From the NCBI RefSeq assembly GCF_026725475.1, contig NZ_CP109965.1:1984001-2048000 (forward strand): DNA of 64,000 bases, given 5' to 3'. The notes beneath the pieces are model-generated. The model saw only the letters and a program-made list of their open reading frames with translations, was not told the DNA's origin and did not search any database. Shown piece by piece: positions 18,830-26,911 of the stretch (position 1 is its first letter; each line of letters opens with the position of its first letter). The translations under genes and the position numbers were made by a program. This DNA is from Catenovulum adriaticum. GTDB taxonomy: Bacteria; Pseudomonadota; Gammaproteobacteria; Enterobacterales; Alteromonadaceae.

Positions 18830-19165
18830 CATACATTATAATCCGCAAAACATGGATATGAATTATTCCCAGCCAACTGGTTATATTCGAGTATTAATAA
18901 AGGTATTAAATTAGACAGGCACTAACAAGATTGAGGATTTAAATACATTGCAATTTTTTGGAATTCGCGATGTTTGCGCCCGCGAGTACTGGCTACTTTT
19001 AAGAAATAATAGTTGTTTTTTATTTTCAGCGCTATACGTTATTTATTGCTAACTCAGCCAGAAAGTAACTGTTTATCAGGCTTGTTCCAACCTCTTTGAA
19101 AACTATTAGCGCATAAAGGCCAATAGTTTAGCAAAAGGTCATAAATACACTAACACGACTTTATG
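18830..19165. other. Intergenic region downstream of fimV
   Basis: About 335 bp lie between the MITE-like element and the fimV stop. No gene is supported. A locally G+C-richer patch at about 18960-19005, with an imperfect TCGCG...CGCGA inverted pair, stands out from the AT-rich surroundings and may be another repeat remnant. No clean fimV terminator was seen. Confidence 0.45.
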
Positions 19166-22100
19166 TTAGCCTTTTAACTTTTCTAATAAAGACTGAGCTT
19201 CACTTTTTTGTATATCATCACCATTTTCAACAACCTCGTTTAGTGATGCTTTGGCCGATTCAATATCGTCAATTTCGATATAAGCCCGTGCTAGATCCAG
19301 CTTGGCTTGTAAGCCCGAAATATCATCTTGATCAACATCAAATCCAACAATATCCTCGCGTTCAATTTGATTATCTAAATCAATTTTAATTTTATTTTGA
19401 TCATAAGGTTCAATCTCATTATGTGAACTTTCTAAATCTTCTAAAATTTTATCAACTTCAATAAAATCAGCAGCTCGATGTTGCGGTTTGCTAGATATGG
19501 AATTAAAAGCTAATTCATCGGCATCAAAATCCAATTTAGTGCTGTCTTCATCTGCAATTAAGCTATCTAATTCTAGATTGTTAAGTGTATCCGTTGATTG
19601 CGTTTGGGGCTTAACATCATCTAATGACAACTCACCTAGCAATTCATCAAAATTAGTATTTTCATACTCATCAATTGCTTGCAAGCTTGGGTCATCACTT
19701 TCTATATCTGGTCCAGCATTATTTAATAAATTATCAATATTTAACCCATCAGTTGTCTCATCAACTGAAAAGCTAGATTGCTCTTTATCTACATTGCCAT
19801 CAAAAGTGGGATCAAGCAGCTGTTCTAGCTCATTTTCAAATGCTTGTTCTGCTGGATCACTCGTTTGAGTTTGTGCTTGATGCTCCGTTTCGAACGCTAA
19901 TTCATTTTCATCAAGCCAAGTTTCAAAACCTTCAGCTGGCTCTTCAAATTCGACTTCTTCCGCGATAGAGTCAAAATTTTCAAGCGCACTTTCTATTTCT
20001 GGGTCACTTTCTTGTTCAGTTAATTCATCAAGGTTTATTTGATCTAATTCTTCATCCGTTAAATCAAATTCGTCTTCTGTTTCGGTTTCAAAATCGGCAT
20101 AAGGGCCAAGTTCTGAATCCAATTCATTATCTGTCTCGAATCTGGGCTCAGCGGTTAATTCCGGCTCTTGTTCAAACTCGCTTTCAGGCTGAACATCTTC
20201 GCTGATTTCATCGTCTGCTAATTCATCAGCCTGTTCATCGCTTAAATCTCGCTCAGTTTGCAGCTCATCATCTAATGCTAAATCTTTTTCAACATCTAGG
20301 TCAGCCTCGTCGATTCCGTCATCTTCCCTATCACTTTCAATATCAAGTTCGGAATCAGCGCCTAATTCTGGTTCATTTTCAGGCTCTGGTACTGGTTCTG
20401 CTAATAACTCGCTTTCAGGCTGAGCAGCTTCGCTGATTTCGTCGTCTGCTAATTCATCAGCCTGTTCATCGCTTAAATCTCGCTCAGTTTGCAGCTCATC
20501 ATCTAATGCTAAATCTTTTTCAACATCTAGGTCAGCCTCGTCGATTCCGTCATCTTCCCTATCACTTTCAATATCGAGTTCGGAATCAGCGCCTAATTCT
20601 GGTTCATTTTCAGGCTCTGGTACTGGTTCTGCTAATAACTCGCTTTCAGGCTGAACATCTTCGCTGATTTCATCGTCTGCTAATTCATCAGCCTGTTCAT
20701 CGCTTAAATCTCGCTCAGTTTGCAGCTCATCATCTAATGCTAAATCTTTTTCAACATCTAGGTCAGCCTCGTCGATTCCGTCATCTTCCCTATCACTTTC
20801 AATATCGAGTTCGGAATCAGCGCCTAATTCTGGTTCATTTTCAGGCTCTGGTACTGGTTCTGCTAATAACTCGCTTTCAGGCTGAGCAGCTTCGCTGATT
20901 TCGTCGTCTGCTAATTCATCAGCCTGTTCATCGCTTAAATCACGCTCAGTTTGCAACTCATCATCTAATGCTAAACCTTTTTCAACATCTAGGTCAGCCT
21001 CGTCGATTCCGTCATCTTCCCTATCACTTTCAATATCAAGTTCAGAATCAGCGCCTAATTCTGGTTCATTTTCAGGCTCTGGTACTGGTTCTGCTAATAA
21101 CTCGCTTTCGGGCTGAGCAGGTTCCCTGATTTCGTCGTCTACTAATTCACCAGCCTGTTCATTGCCTAAATCACGCTCAGTTTGCAGATCTGTATCTGAA
21201 CCTGTTTGTATTTCTGTTTGTAAATCAGTATCTACTTCATCTTCTATATCTGAATCAATTTTTAATTCAGGATCAGACAATGTTTCAGGCTCAAGGTCGG
21301 CTGCTAAATCTATATTTTGTTCTGTGGCAAGTGCCTCAGTATCAGCTTCTAACTCATTGCCAATATCAGGTCCATCACCTTCAAACTCAACATCTAAACT
21401 GGTTTCAGTATTACTAGGTGAATAATCGGTAGCCAGTGATTCATTTTTTTCAACTGGCTCAGGATTGTTTTCAGCTACACTAATCTCTTCATCAGGTTCA
21501 AAATCAACATCTAAGCTTAATGGATTTTCTTTAATTTCATCATCTTGATTATCAGAGGCAGTGTCTGTTTCAACTGGCGACTCAATTTGCGCTTCATCAA
21601 TCAACGAGTCTATATCTAATTCATCATCTAGACTTTCAGGAGGCGCTACGTCTGTTTCTGCCGGTGATTCGCCTTGCGCCTCATCAATCAGTGAATCTAT
21701 ATCAAAATCATCATCACTACTCTCAGGCTCTGCTGGTGATTCACCTTGCGTTTCATCAATCAGTGAATCTATATCAAAATCATCATCGCTATTTTCAGGC
21801 TTTGCTTGAGATTCACCTTGCGTTTCATCAATCAGTGAATCTATATCAAAATCATCATCACTATTCTCAGGCTCTGCTGGTGATTCACCTTGCGTTTCAT
21901 CAATCAGTGAATCTATATCAAAATCGTCATCGCTATTTTCAGGCTTTGCTTGAGATTCACTTTGCGTTTCATCAATCAGTGAATCTATATCAAAATCGTC
22001 ATCGCTATTTTCAGGCTCTGCTTGTGATTCACCTTGCGTTTCATCAATCAGTGAATCTATATCAAAATCGTCATCGCTGGCTTTATTGTTTGCTTGCTGC

Positions 22101-23719
22101 TCATTTTGGGTATCTTCAATTAACGAGTCTATATCAACATCTTCATTTAAATCTGCTTCGTTAACTGGGTTCTGAGCCATGTCTTCATCAAGTAAAGCAT
22201 CGAGTTCATCTTCAGCTTCAAGGTTTTCGTTTTCAGCTTGGTTATTATCAATTAGCGCATCAATATCGCTATCATCTAATAACTCTGTCTCTCCATTTTC
22301 AGCCCCTGAAATTTCGGACTCTTCATCACTTTCAAATAGTGAATCTAATTCATCTTGGGATAATTCGGTACTAGCTTCTTTTCTGTCTGGTTTAGTGTCA
22401 CTTGAGGCTTGATCGTCACCATCAATATTTTCCAGTAGCGCATCAATATCATCTTCAGACACAATATCATCCAATTCGCTATCTAGATCACCGCCAACCA
22501 AATCATCAAGCGATTGCTCTAAGATATCATCGGTAAAACCAACATCTAAAGTATCATCATCTGACTCTTTTACCTGTTCAGGCATGCTCAGTAATTCATC
22601 TTCACTGTCGGCCACGAGCAGATCGTCAACATCATCATCGTCTGTCATCGCAGATAAAAGTTCATCATCGTCTAACCGGATGCCACCTTCCTCAACTGGG
22701 CTCTTATCTATAGAGGAGGCTGTTTGGTTTTCAAATAAATTGTCATAGTTTTCAATATCAGACGTCTCATTATCTGCTGGTGATAAATTAGCTGCATTTT
22801 CACTTTGTTGTGTATTTTGTTGTTTTTTGCGAGCAATTAGCCACCAGCACAGTAACGCAATTAAAATGAGTGCAGGTAACGTGGCTAATATAATTAGGTA
22901 TAAAATATTTGAGCTAACAGCTTGCCAAAACTGGCTCAAACCACTTTCGCTTTCTTCTGCTAATTTTTTACGTTGCTGGTCTAACATTTCAGTTTGTTGC
23001 GCCAAAATTTTGTCCATTTGTTGCTGCAACAAACTATCTTGTCCAACTTGTGAGCGTAAAGATGCCACTTCGTCGTTAACATTAACCAAGCGATTTTTTA
23101 AACGTTCATTTTCATCAATCAAAGTTTGAATATTATCTAGCGAGGCTGAAAATTGAGATTTTATCGTTTCATACGATTTGGCTTGCTCTTGCTGAAGTGC
23201 ATCAATTCGGGTTTCGATTGAATTTTTGGCTATTTCTAAATCTGACTGTTTGGCGGGTTCTTGCCGTTTTTGCGCTTCGGGGTTACTTTTTGCGGCAGTC
23301 ACTTTCCGTTGTTTTTCTGCCCAAATCTCATCGTCAAGATCTGATTTATTTTTAGCCGCAGTTTGATTTACTTTACGCATTGCACTAACAGTTGGTATTT
23401 TTAATGTAGCGCCGCTGCGAATATTGTTTAAGTTGTTGTTTAAAAAAGCATTTGGGTTAGCTTGATATATAGCCACCATTATTTGATAGGTAGATACACT
23501 ATTATCTGGACGAATTTTATCGGCTATTTTCCATAAAGTATCTTGCGCTGTAATGGGACCATAAGTATTAGATGTTAAACCCGTATCGGTTTGCTTGTCA
23601 CCACGAATTTGGATCTCGGCATACGCTTTATTTGCAATAACAATTTCAATTAAGCTAAATTGCGTACCTAGTAACGCTAGCCAAACAACAGCCAAACAAA
23701 TTTTTCGATACAAGCGCAT
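19166..23719 (-). CDS. fimV: FimV-family polar/pilus assembly protein with long acidic repeats
   Basis: FimV proteins are inner-membrane, peptidoglycan-binding organisers of the cell pole and type IV pilus/type II secretion assembly. In order: signal peptide (1-35), LysM domain (about 55-110, DTLWKIADKIRP...SGATLKIP), a coiled coil (about 165-265, ENERLKNRLVNVNDEVASLR), one membrane helix (about 272-294), an Asp/Glu-rich cytosolic region of over 1100 residues, and the C-terminal FimV domain (about 1445-1517, LDLARAYIEIDDIESAKASL). The acidic region contains about six 24-residue repeats (DDDFDIDSLIDETQ core) and four 77-residue repeats nearly identical in DNA. At 1517 residues it is much longer than Pseudomonas FimV (about 920). 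Gene order fabB-pdxB-fimV is classical, but truA does not follow. Confidence 0.93.
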   Translation of the reverse strand: MRLYRKICLAVVWLALLGTQFSLIEIVIANKAYAEIQIRGDKQTDTGLTSNTYGPITAQDTLWKIADKIRPDNSVSTYQIMVAIYQANPNAFLNNNLNNIRSGATLKIPTVSAMRKVNQTAAKNKSDLDDEIWAEKQRKVTAAKSNPEAQKRQEPAKQSDLEIAKNSIETRIDALQQEQAKSYETIKSQFSASLDNIQTLIDENERLKNRLVNVNDEVASLRSQVGQDSLLQQQMDKILAQQTEMLDQQRKKLAEESESGLSQFWQAVSSNILYLIILATLPALILIALLCWWLIARKKQQNTQQSENAANLSPADNETSDIENYDNLFENQTASSIDKSPVEEGGIRLDDDELLSAMTDDDDVDDLLVADSEDELLSMPEQVKESDDDTLDVGFTDDILEQSLDDLVGGDLDSELDDIVSEDDIDALLENIDGDDQASSDTKPDRKEASTELSQDELDSLFESDEESEISGAENGETELLDDSDIDALIDNNQAENENLEAEDELDALLDEDMAQNPVNEADLNEDVDIDSLIEDTQNEQQANNKASDDDFDIDSLIDETQGESQAEPENSDDDFDIDSLIDETQSESQAKPENSDDDFDIDSLIDETQGESPAEPENSDDDFDIDSLIDETQGESQAKPENSDDDFDIDSLIDETQGESPAEPESSDDDFDIDSLIDEAQGESPAETDVAPPESLDDELDIDSLIDEAQIESPVETDTASDNQDDEIKENPLSLDVDFEPDEEISVAENNPEPVEKNESLATDYSPSNTETSLDVEFEGDGPDIGNELEADTEALATEQNIDLAADLEPETLSDPELKIDSDIEDEVDTDLQTEIQTGSDTDLQTERDLGNEQAGELVDDEIREPAQPESELLAEPVPEPENEPELGADSELDIESDREDDGIDEADLDVEKGLALDDELQTERDLSDEQADELADDEISEAAQPESELLAEPVPEPENEPELGADSELDIESDREDDGIDEADLDVEKDLALDDELQTERDLSDEQADELADDEISEDVQPESELLAEPVPEPENEPELGADSELDIESDREDDGIDEADLDVEKDLALDDELQTERDLSDEQADELADDEISEAAQPESELLAEPVPEPENEPELGADSELDIESDREDDGIDEADLDVEKDLALDDELQTERDLSDEQADELADDEISEDVQPESEFEQEPELTAEPRFETDNELDSELGPYADFETETEDEFDLTDEELDQINLDELTEQESDPEIESALENFDSIAEEVEFEEPAEGFETWLDENELAFETEHQAQTQTSDPAEQAFENELEQLLDPTFDGNVDKEQSSFSVDETTDGLNIDNLLNNAGPDIESDDPSLQAIDEYENTNFDELLGELSLDDVKPQTQSTDTLNNLELDSLIADEDSTKLDFDADELAFNSISSKPQHRAADFIEVDKILEDLESSHNEIEPYDQNKIKIDLDNQIEREDIVGFDVDQDDISGLQAKLDLARAYIEIDDIESAKASLNEVVENGDDIQKSEAQSLLEKLKG
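20177..21100 (-). repeat. Four tandem 231-bp repeats inside fimV
   Basis: Units start at 20177, 20408, 20639 and 20870, exactly 231 bp (77 codons) apart; a degenerate fifth runs from 21101 to about 21180. They are nearly identical at the DNA level and keep frame. Units 1 and 3 share one variant (encoding EDVQPE) and units 2 and 4 another (EAAQPE), so the array looks like a duplicated two-unit block. Confidence 0.95.
21666..22097 (-). repeat. Six tandem 72-bp repeats inside fimV
   Basis: Units start at 21666, 21738, 21810, 21882, 21954 and 22026, 72 bp (24 codons) apart, each encoding a variant of DDDFDIDSLIDETQGES plus a short variable tail. Diverged copies flank the array on both sides (about 21594 and 22100-22160). 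Confidence 0.93.
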
Positions 23720-24195
23720 TCTTTATCAATCCTAAATCTAGCGTTAAAACGCAGTTATTTGAATTTTAACCAGTTGGGTCAAGTCGAATATCAGCAGACA
23801 ATTAAAATATTGCTTGCCAGCCAAAATTTTATCTATTCGTTTACCTTGCCATTAAACAGGCAAAAATTATTCCAAGTTGTTTAAATTCTAATACAGCTAA
23901 TAATACTAAGTGGCTTGCCACCTGTTATATAAAGAGATTAAAGCTATATACACTTAATGGTTCAAAGCGAATAAATTCACAAAAATATGTCCGTTATACC
24001 CCTAATAAGCGAGACAACTTTTCTAAACTAACACTTTAATTTTTAAATATATCTTTTTTCAAGATAGAATTAAGTGTGATCTGACTAACTGATTTATGTA
24101 ATTAACCAGCCTGAACCCGAAACAAAAACATATTCAGTTAAGTTTAAAAGACAGCTATCTAATTTAACTTTTAGTTACCGCATTCAGGCTATTTA
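23720..24195. other. Intergenic region between pdxB and fimV
   Basis: About 475 bp of AT-rich DNA with many in-frame stops on both strands. It should contain the fimV promoter. No RNA gene, repeat or convincing hairpin terminator for pdxB was seen. Confidence 0.5.
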
Positions 24196-25350
24196 TTACG
24201 ATTCGGTTTTTAAGCTGGTATTAAACCCTAAATCAGTAAATATTGGCAATAGTGAATTATCACATTTGACTTTTAATGAGGTTACTTCACGGCGAATTGC
24301 ATAGTTTTTTCTTAATTTATCAAAACTATCAGGCGCTTGTTTAAGTCCCATTCTAAAATCTAAATCATCATTTCGGATATCATAAATAAGGTTCATAATA
24401 GCGCGATATTGACGCTGGCTTAACGAATAATTATCCGTTAAAACCATGTGTTCTATCGCTAATGACGGCAATAATGATTCTAATTTTATGGGTGCGTCTA
24501 CGCCTAAACGCTGACACATCATTTGGTATAATATTTCTGTGCCTCGTGCTTTTCCTTCAAGGCTGTGACCAGCTATATGCGGTGTGCCAAATTCAAGATA
24601 GTTTAATAAACCTAATTCAATATTTGGTTCATTCTCGAATACATCTAAAATCACACGTAGAGCATGCCCATTTTCAAAAAAGCGTAGTAATTCAGCGTTA
24701 TCGATTACTTCGCCACGACATGCATTAATTAAAATCGTGTCAGGTTTTAATTTGCCTAAAGTTTCATAGTCAAACATGTGTTGGGTTGGATGAGCTCCCG
24801 CTTTAACCAAAGGTACATGGCAGGTAATTAAATCGCAAGCTAAAACAGCTTCAAAGTCCGCACTTTCAAAACTGGTATTTTCAGAAGCTTTAACCGGATC
24901 ATATTGCACAACTTGACAGCCCAATGCATTGAACCGACGAACTAAACGCTCTCCAATTTGACCAACACCAATAATCCCAATCACTTTATCTTTTAACATA
25001 AAGCCGTATTTATTGGCTAAATTTAAACCTGTGCTTATAACATAATCAGCCACCGCATCGGCGTTACAACCAGGAGCCGCGCTCCATGGAATATTCCGAC
25101 TTGCCAAATAATCGCTGTCAATATGGTTGTAACCGGCTGTTGCTGTACCTACAAACTTTAATTTATGACAGTCTTTTAGCAGGGCTTGGTTCACTTTAGT
25201 GGTTGAGCGAGTTAAAAGATAGTCGGCTTCGGAAATGTCTTTACTGGTGACTGTTCGGCCTTTAAAACGTGTAATCTGGCCAAGCTCTGAAAAAAATTCT
25301 TCAGCGTATAATAATGAGTCTTCGATAAAAAAATGCGGTTTTTCGCTCAT
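24196..25350 (-). CDS. pdxB: Erythronate-4-phosphate dehydrogenase
   Basis: This cytosolic NAD-dependent dehydrogenase of the D-2-hydroxyacid family oxidises 4-phosphoerythronate in the DXP-dependent pathway to pyridoxal phosphate. The 384 residues match PdxB (about 378-380). It shows LKFVGTATAGYNHID, the Rossmann motif IGIIGVGQIGERL, catalytic Arg and Glu regions (NACRGEVIDNAEL, DVFENEPNIE), the His motif TPHIAGHSLEGKARGT, and the PdxB-specific C-terminal dimerisation domain (residues about 290-384). It lies between fabB and fimV on the same strand, as in many gammaproteobacteria. The ATG at 25350 has only a weak ribosome site. Confidence 0.96.
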   Translation of the reverse strand: MSEKPHFFIEDSLLYAEEFFSELGQITRFKGRTVTSKDISEADYLLTRSTTKVNQALLKDCHKLKFVGTATAGYNHIDSDYLASRNIPWSAAPGCNADAVADYVISTGLNLANKYGFMLKDKVIGIIGVGQIGERLVRRFNALGCQVVQYDPVKASENTSFESADFEAVLACDLITCHVPLVKAGAHPTQHMFDYETLGKLKPDTILINACRGEVIDNAELLRFFENGHALRVILDVFENEPNIELGLLNYLEFGTPHIAGHSLEGKARGTEILYQMMCQRLGVDAPIKLESLLPSLAIEHMVLTDNYSLSQRQYRAIMNLIYDIRNDDLDFRMGLKQAPDSFDKLRKNYAIRREVTSLKVKCDNSLLPIFTDLGFNTSLKTES

Positions 25351-25512
25351 GGTTAATTCAGCTTTGTTTTTAAATTTTTGTTAGTTAGATATTTTAAACT
25401 CAAAACCCAAAAAACTTTGTTTCAGCAGCCTATTAATTTTTTAAATAAACCTATTATATTTTACTGAAATTAATCGCTTTCAAGTTGCTTGAGTAAATAA
25501 GGTAATATAAAT

Positions 25513-25540
25513 AAAAAGCCGCTAATAAGAGCGGCTTTTT
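25513..25540 (-). terminator. Rho-independent terminator after fabB
   Basis: Arms AAAAAGCCGCT and AGCGGCTTTTT around a short loop, 28 bp past the fabB stop, with the T-run on the correct side for the minus strand. Confidence 0.85.
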
Positions 25541-25568
25541 ATTTAAAGTATTTTCAATTTAACGACAG

Positions 25569-26786
25569 TTACGCTTTTTGAAAACGCTTAAATACAAGTG
25601 TAGCGTTTGTGCCACCAAAACCAAAACTATTCGACATAACAGTGTTGAGTTTAGCATCACGCGGTTCTGATACAATGTCTAATCCCGCTGCTTTTTCATC
25701 TAAGTTATCAATATTAATAGAAGGCGCAATAAAGTCGTTTTCTAGCATTAATAATGAATAAATAGCTTCGTGAGCACCTGCAGCCCCTAACGAATGACCT
25801 GTCATTGCTTTAGTTGCACTAATCGCAGGTTTATATTTTTCAAATACCGTTTGAATGGCTTCAAGCTCTTTAACATCGCCCACTGGAGTTGACGTGCCAT
25901 GAGTATTAACATAGTCAATATTTTCATCAACTGTGGCCATCGCTTGCTCCATACAACGTATGGCACCTTCACCTGAAGGCGCAACCATGTCATAACCATC
26001 AGACGTTGCGCCATAACCAACAATTTCACCGTAAATTTTTGCACCACGCGCTAACGCATGTTCAAGCTCTTCAACCACGACAATACCACCACCACCGGCG
26101 ATTACAAATCCGTCTCTATCAGCATCATAAGTTCGAGACGCTTTATCTGGTGTTTCGTTATATTTAGTTGATAACGCACCCATACCATCAAATAAACAAG
26201 CTAGTGTCCAATGTAATTCTTCACTGCCGCCAGCAAAAACGACATCTTGTTTACCTAACTGGATTTGTTCCCAAGCGTGACCAATACAATGAGCAGATGT
26301 AGCACAAGCTGAGCTAATTGAATAATTAACACCTTTAATTTTAAATGGGGTTGCTAAACAAGCAGAGGCGGTAGAACCCATAGTTTTAGTAACCATATAT
26401 GGCCCAACACGACGCACGCCTTTAGCTTGCATAGTGGCCGCGGCATTTACTTGGTTTTCTGATGAAGCACCACCTGAGCCTACAATTAAGCCGGTTCTTG
26501 GGTTAGACATTTGCGATTCAGATAAACCAGAGTCGTCAACCGCTTGTTTCATCGCAATATAAGCATAGGCTGCAGCATCGCCCATAAAACGTAACTGCTT
26601 TCGGTCGATATGTTCAGAGAAGTCTATGTCTACGTTACCCCAAACCTGGCTGCGCATATTTGCATCTGCAAACTGCTGAGAATGTGTAATACCTGAGCGG
26701 CCAGCTTTTAACGAAGATGTTACTTCCTGTGCATTGTTCCCTATACTAGATACAATTCCTAAGCCAGTAATCACAGCTCTTTTCAT
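25569..26786 (-). CDS. fabB: Beta-ketoacyl-ACP synthase I
   Basis: This condensing enzyme elongates acyl-ACP in type II fatty-acid synthesis and is needed for unsaturated fatty acids. The 405 residues match FabB. The catalytic triad is visible: Cys in SSACATSAHCIG (about 163), His in NTHGTSTPVGD (about 297), and Lys/His in KAMTGHSLGAAGAHE (about 327-333). SNSFGFGGTNATLVF closes the fold. FabB rather than FabF is supported by the N-terminus RAVITGLGIVSSIGN and by the neighbours pdxB and mnmC. The ATG at 26786 is preceded by AGAGGA. It is divergent from mnmC across 125 bp; I found no clear FadR/FabR operator. Confidence 0.96.
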   Translation of the reverse strand: MKRAVITGLGIVSSIGNNAQEVTSSLKAGRSGITHSQQFADANMRSQVWGNVDIDFSEHIDRKQLRFMGDAAAYAYIAMKQAVDDSGLSESQMSNPRTGLIVGSGGASSENQVNAAATMQAKGVRRVGPYMVTKTMGSTASACLATPFKIKGVNYSISSACATSAHCIGHAWEQIQLGKQDVVFAGGSEELHWTLACLFDGMGALSTKYNETPDKASRTYDADRDGFVIAGGGGIVVVEELEHALARGAKIYGEIVGYGATSDGYDMVAPSGEGAIRCMEQAMATVDENIDYVNTHGTSTPVGDVKELEAIQTVFEKYKPAISATKAMTGHSLGAAGAHEAIYSLLMLENDFIAPSINIDNLDEKAAGLDIVSEPRDAKLNTVMSNSFGFGGTNATLVFKRFQKA

Positions 26787-26911
26787 AAAATTCCTCTTAG
26801 TGCAAAAGACACAACTTATTGCAAATTATTTTTCTGGTATGCTAAAAGTTGCTTATTATCGGTTAATTTCAAGTAAAATGCGATCCTTGTTATGCAATTG
26901 GGTGAATAAAA

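Noticed and set aside
18649..18861. 70-codon plus-strand frame
   Set aside because: It lies across the MITE-like element including its inverted end; no ribosome site.
20177..22097. Regular repeats that could suggest a CRISPR array
   Set aside because: Units are directly contiguous, in frame and encode acidic protein; there are no unique spacers and no cas genes.
21664..22164. 166-codon plus-strand frame made of repeated units
   Set aside because: It is the antisense shadow of the 72-bp fimV repeats; its regularity comes from the coding repeats on the other strand.
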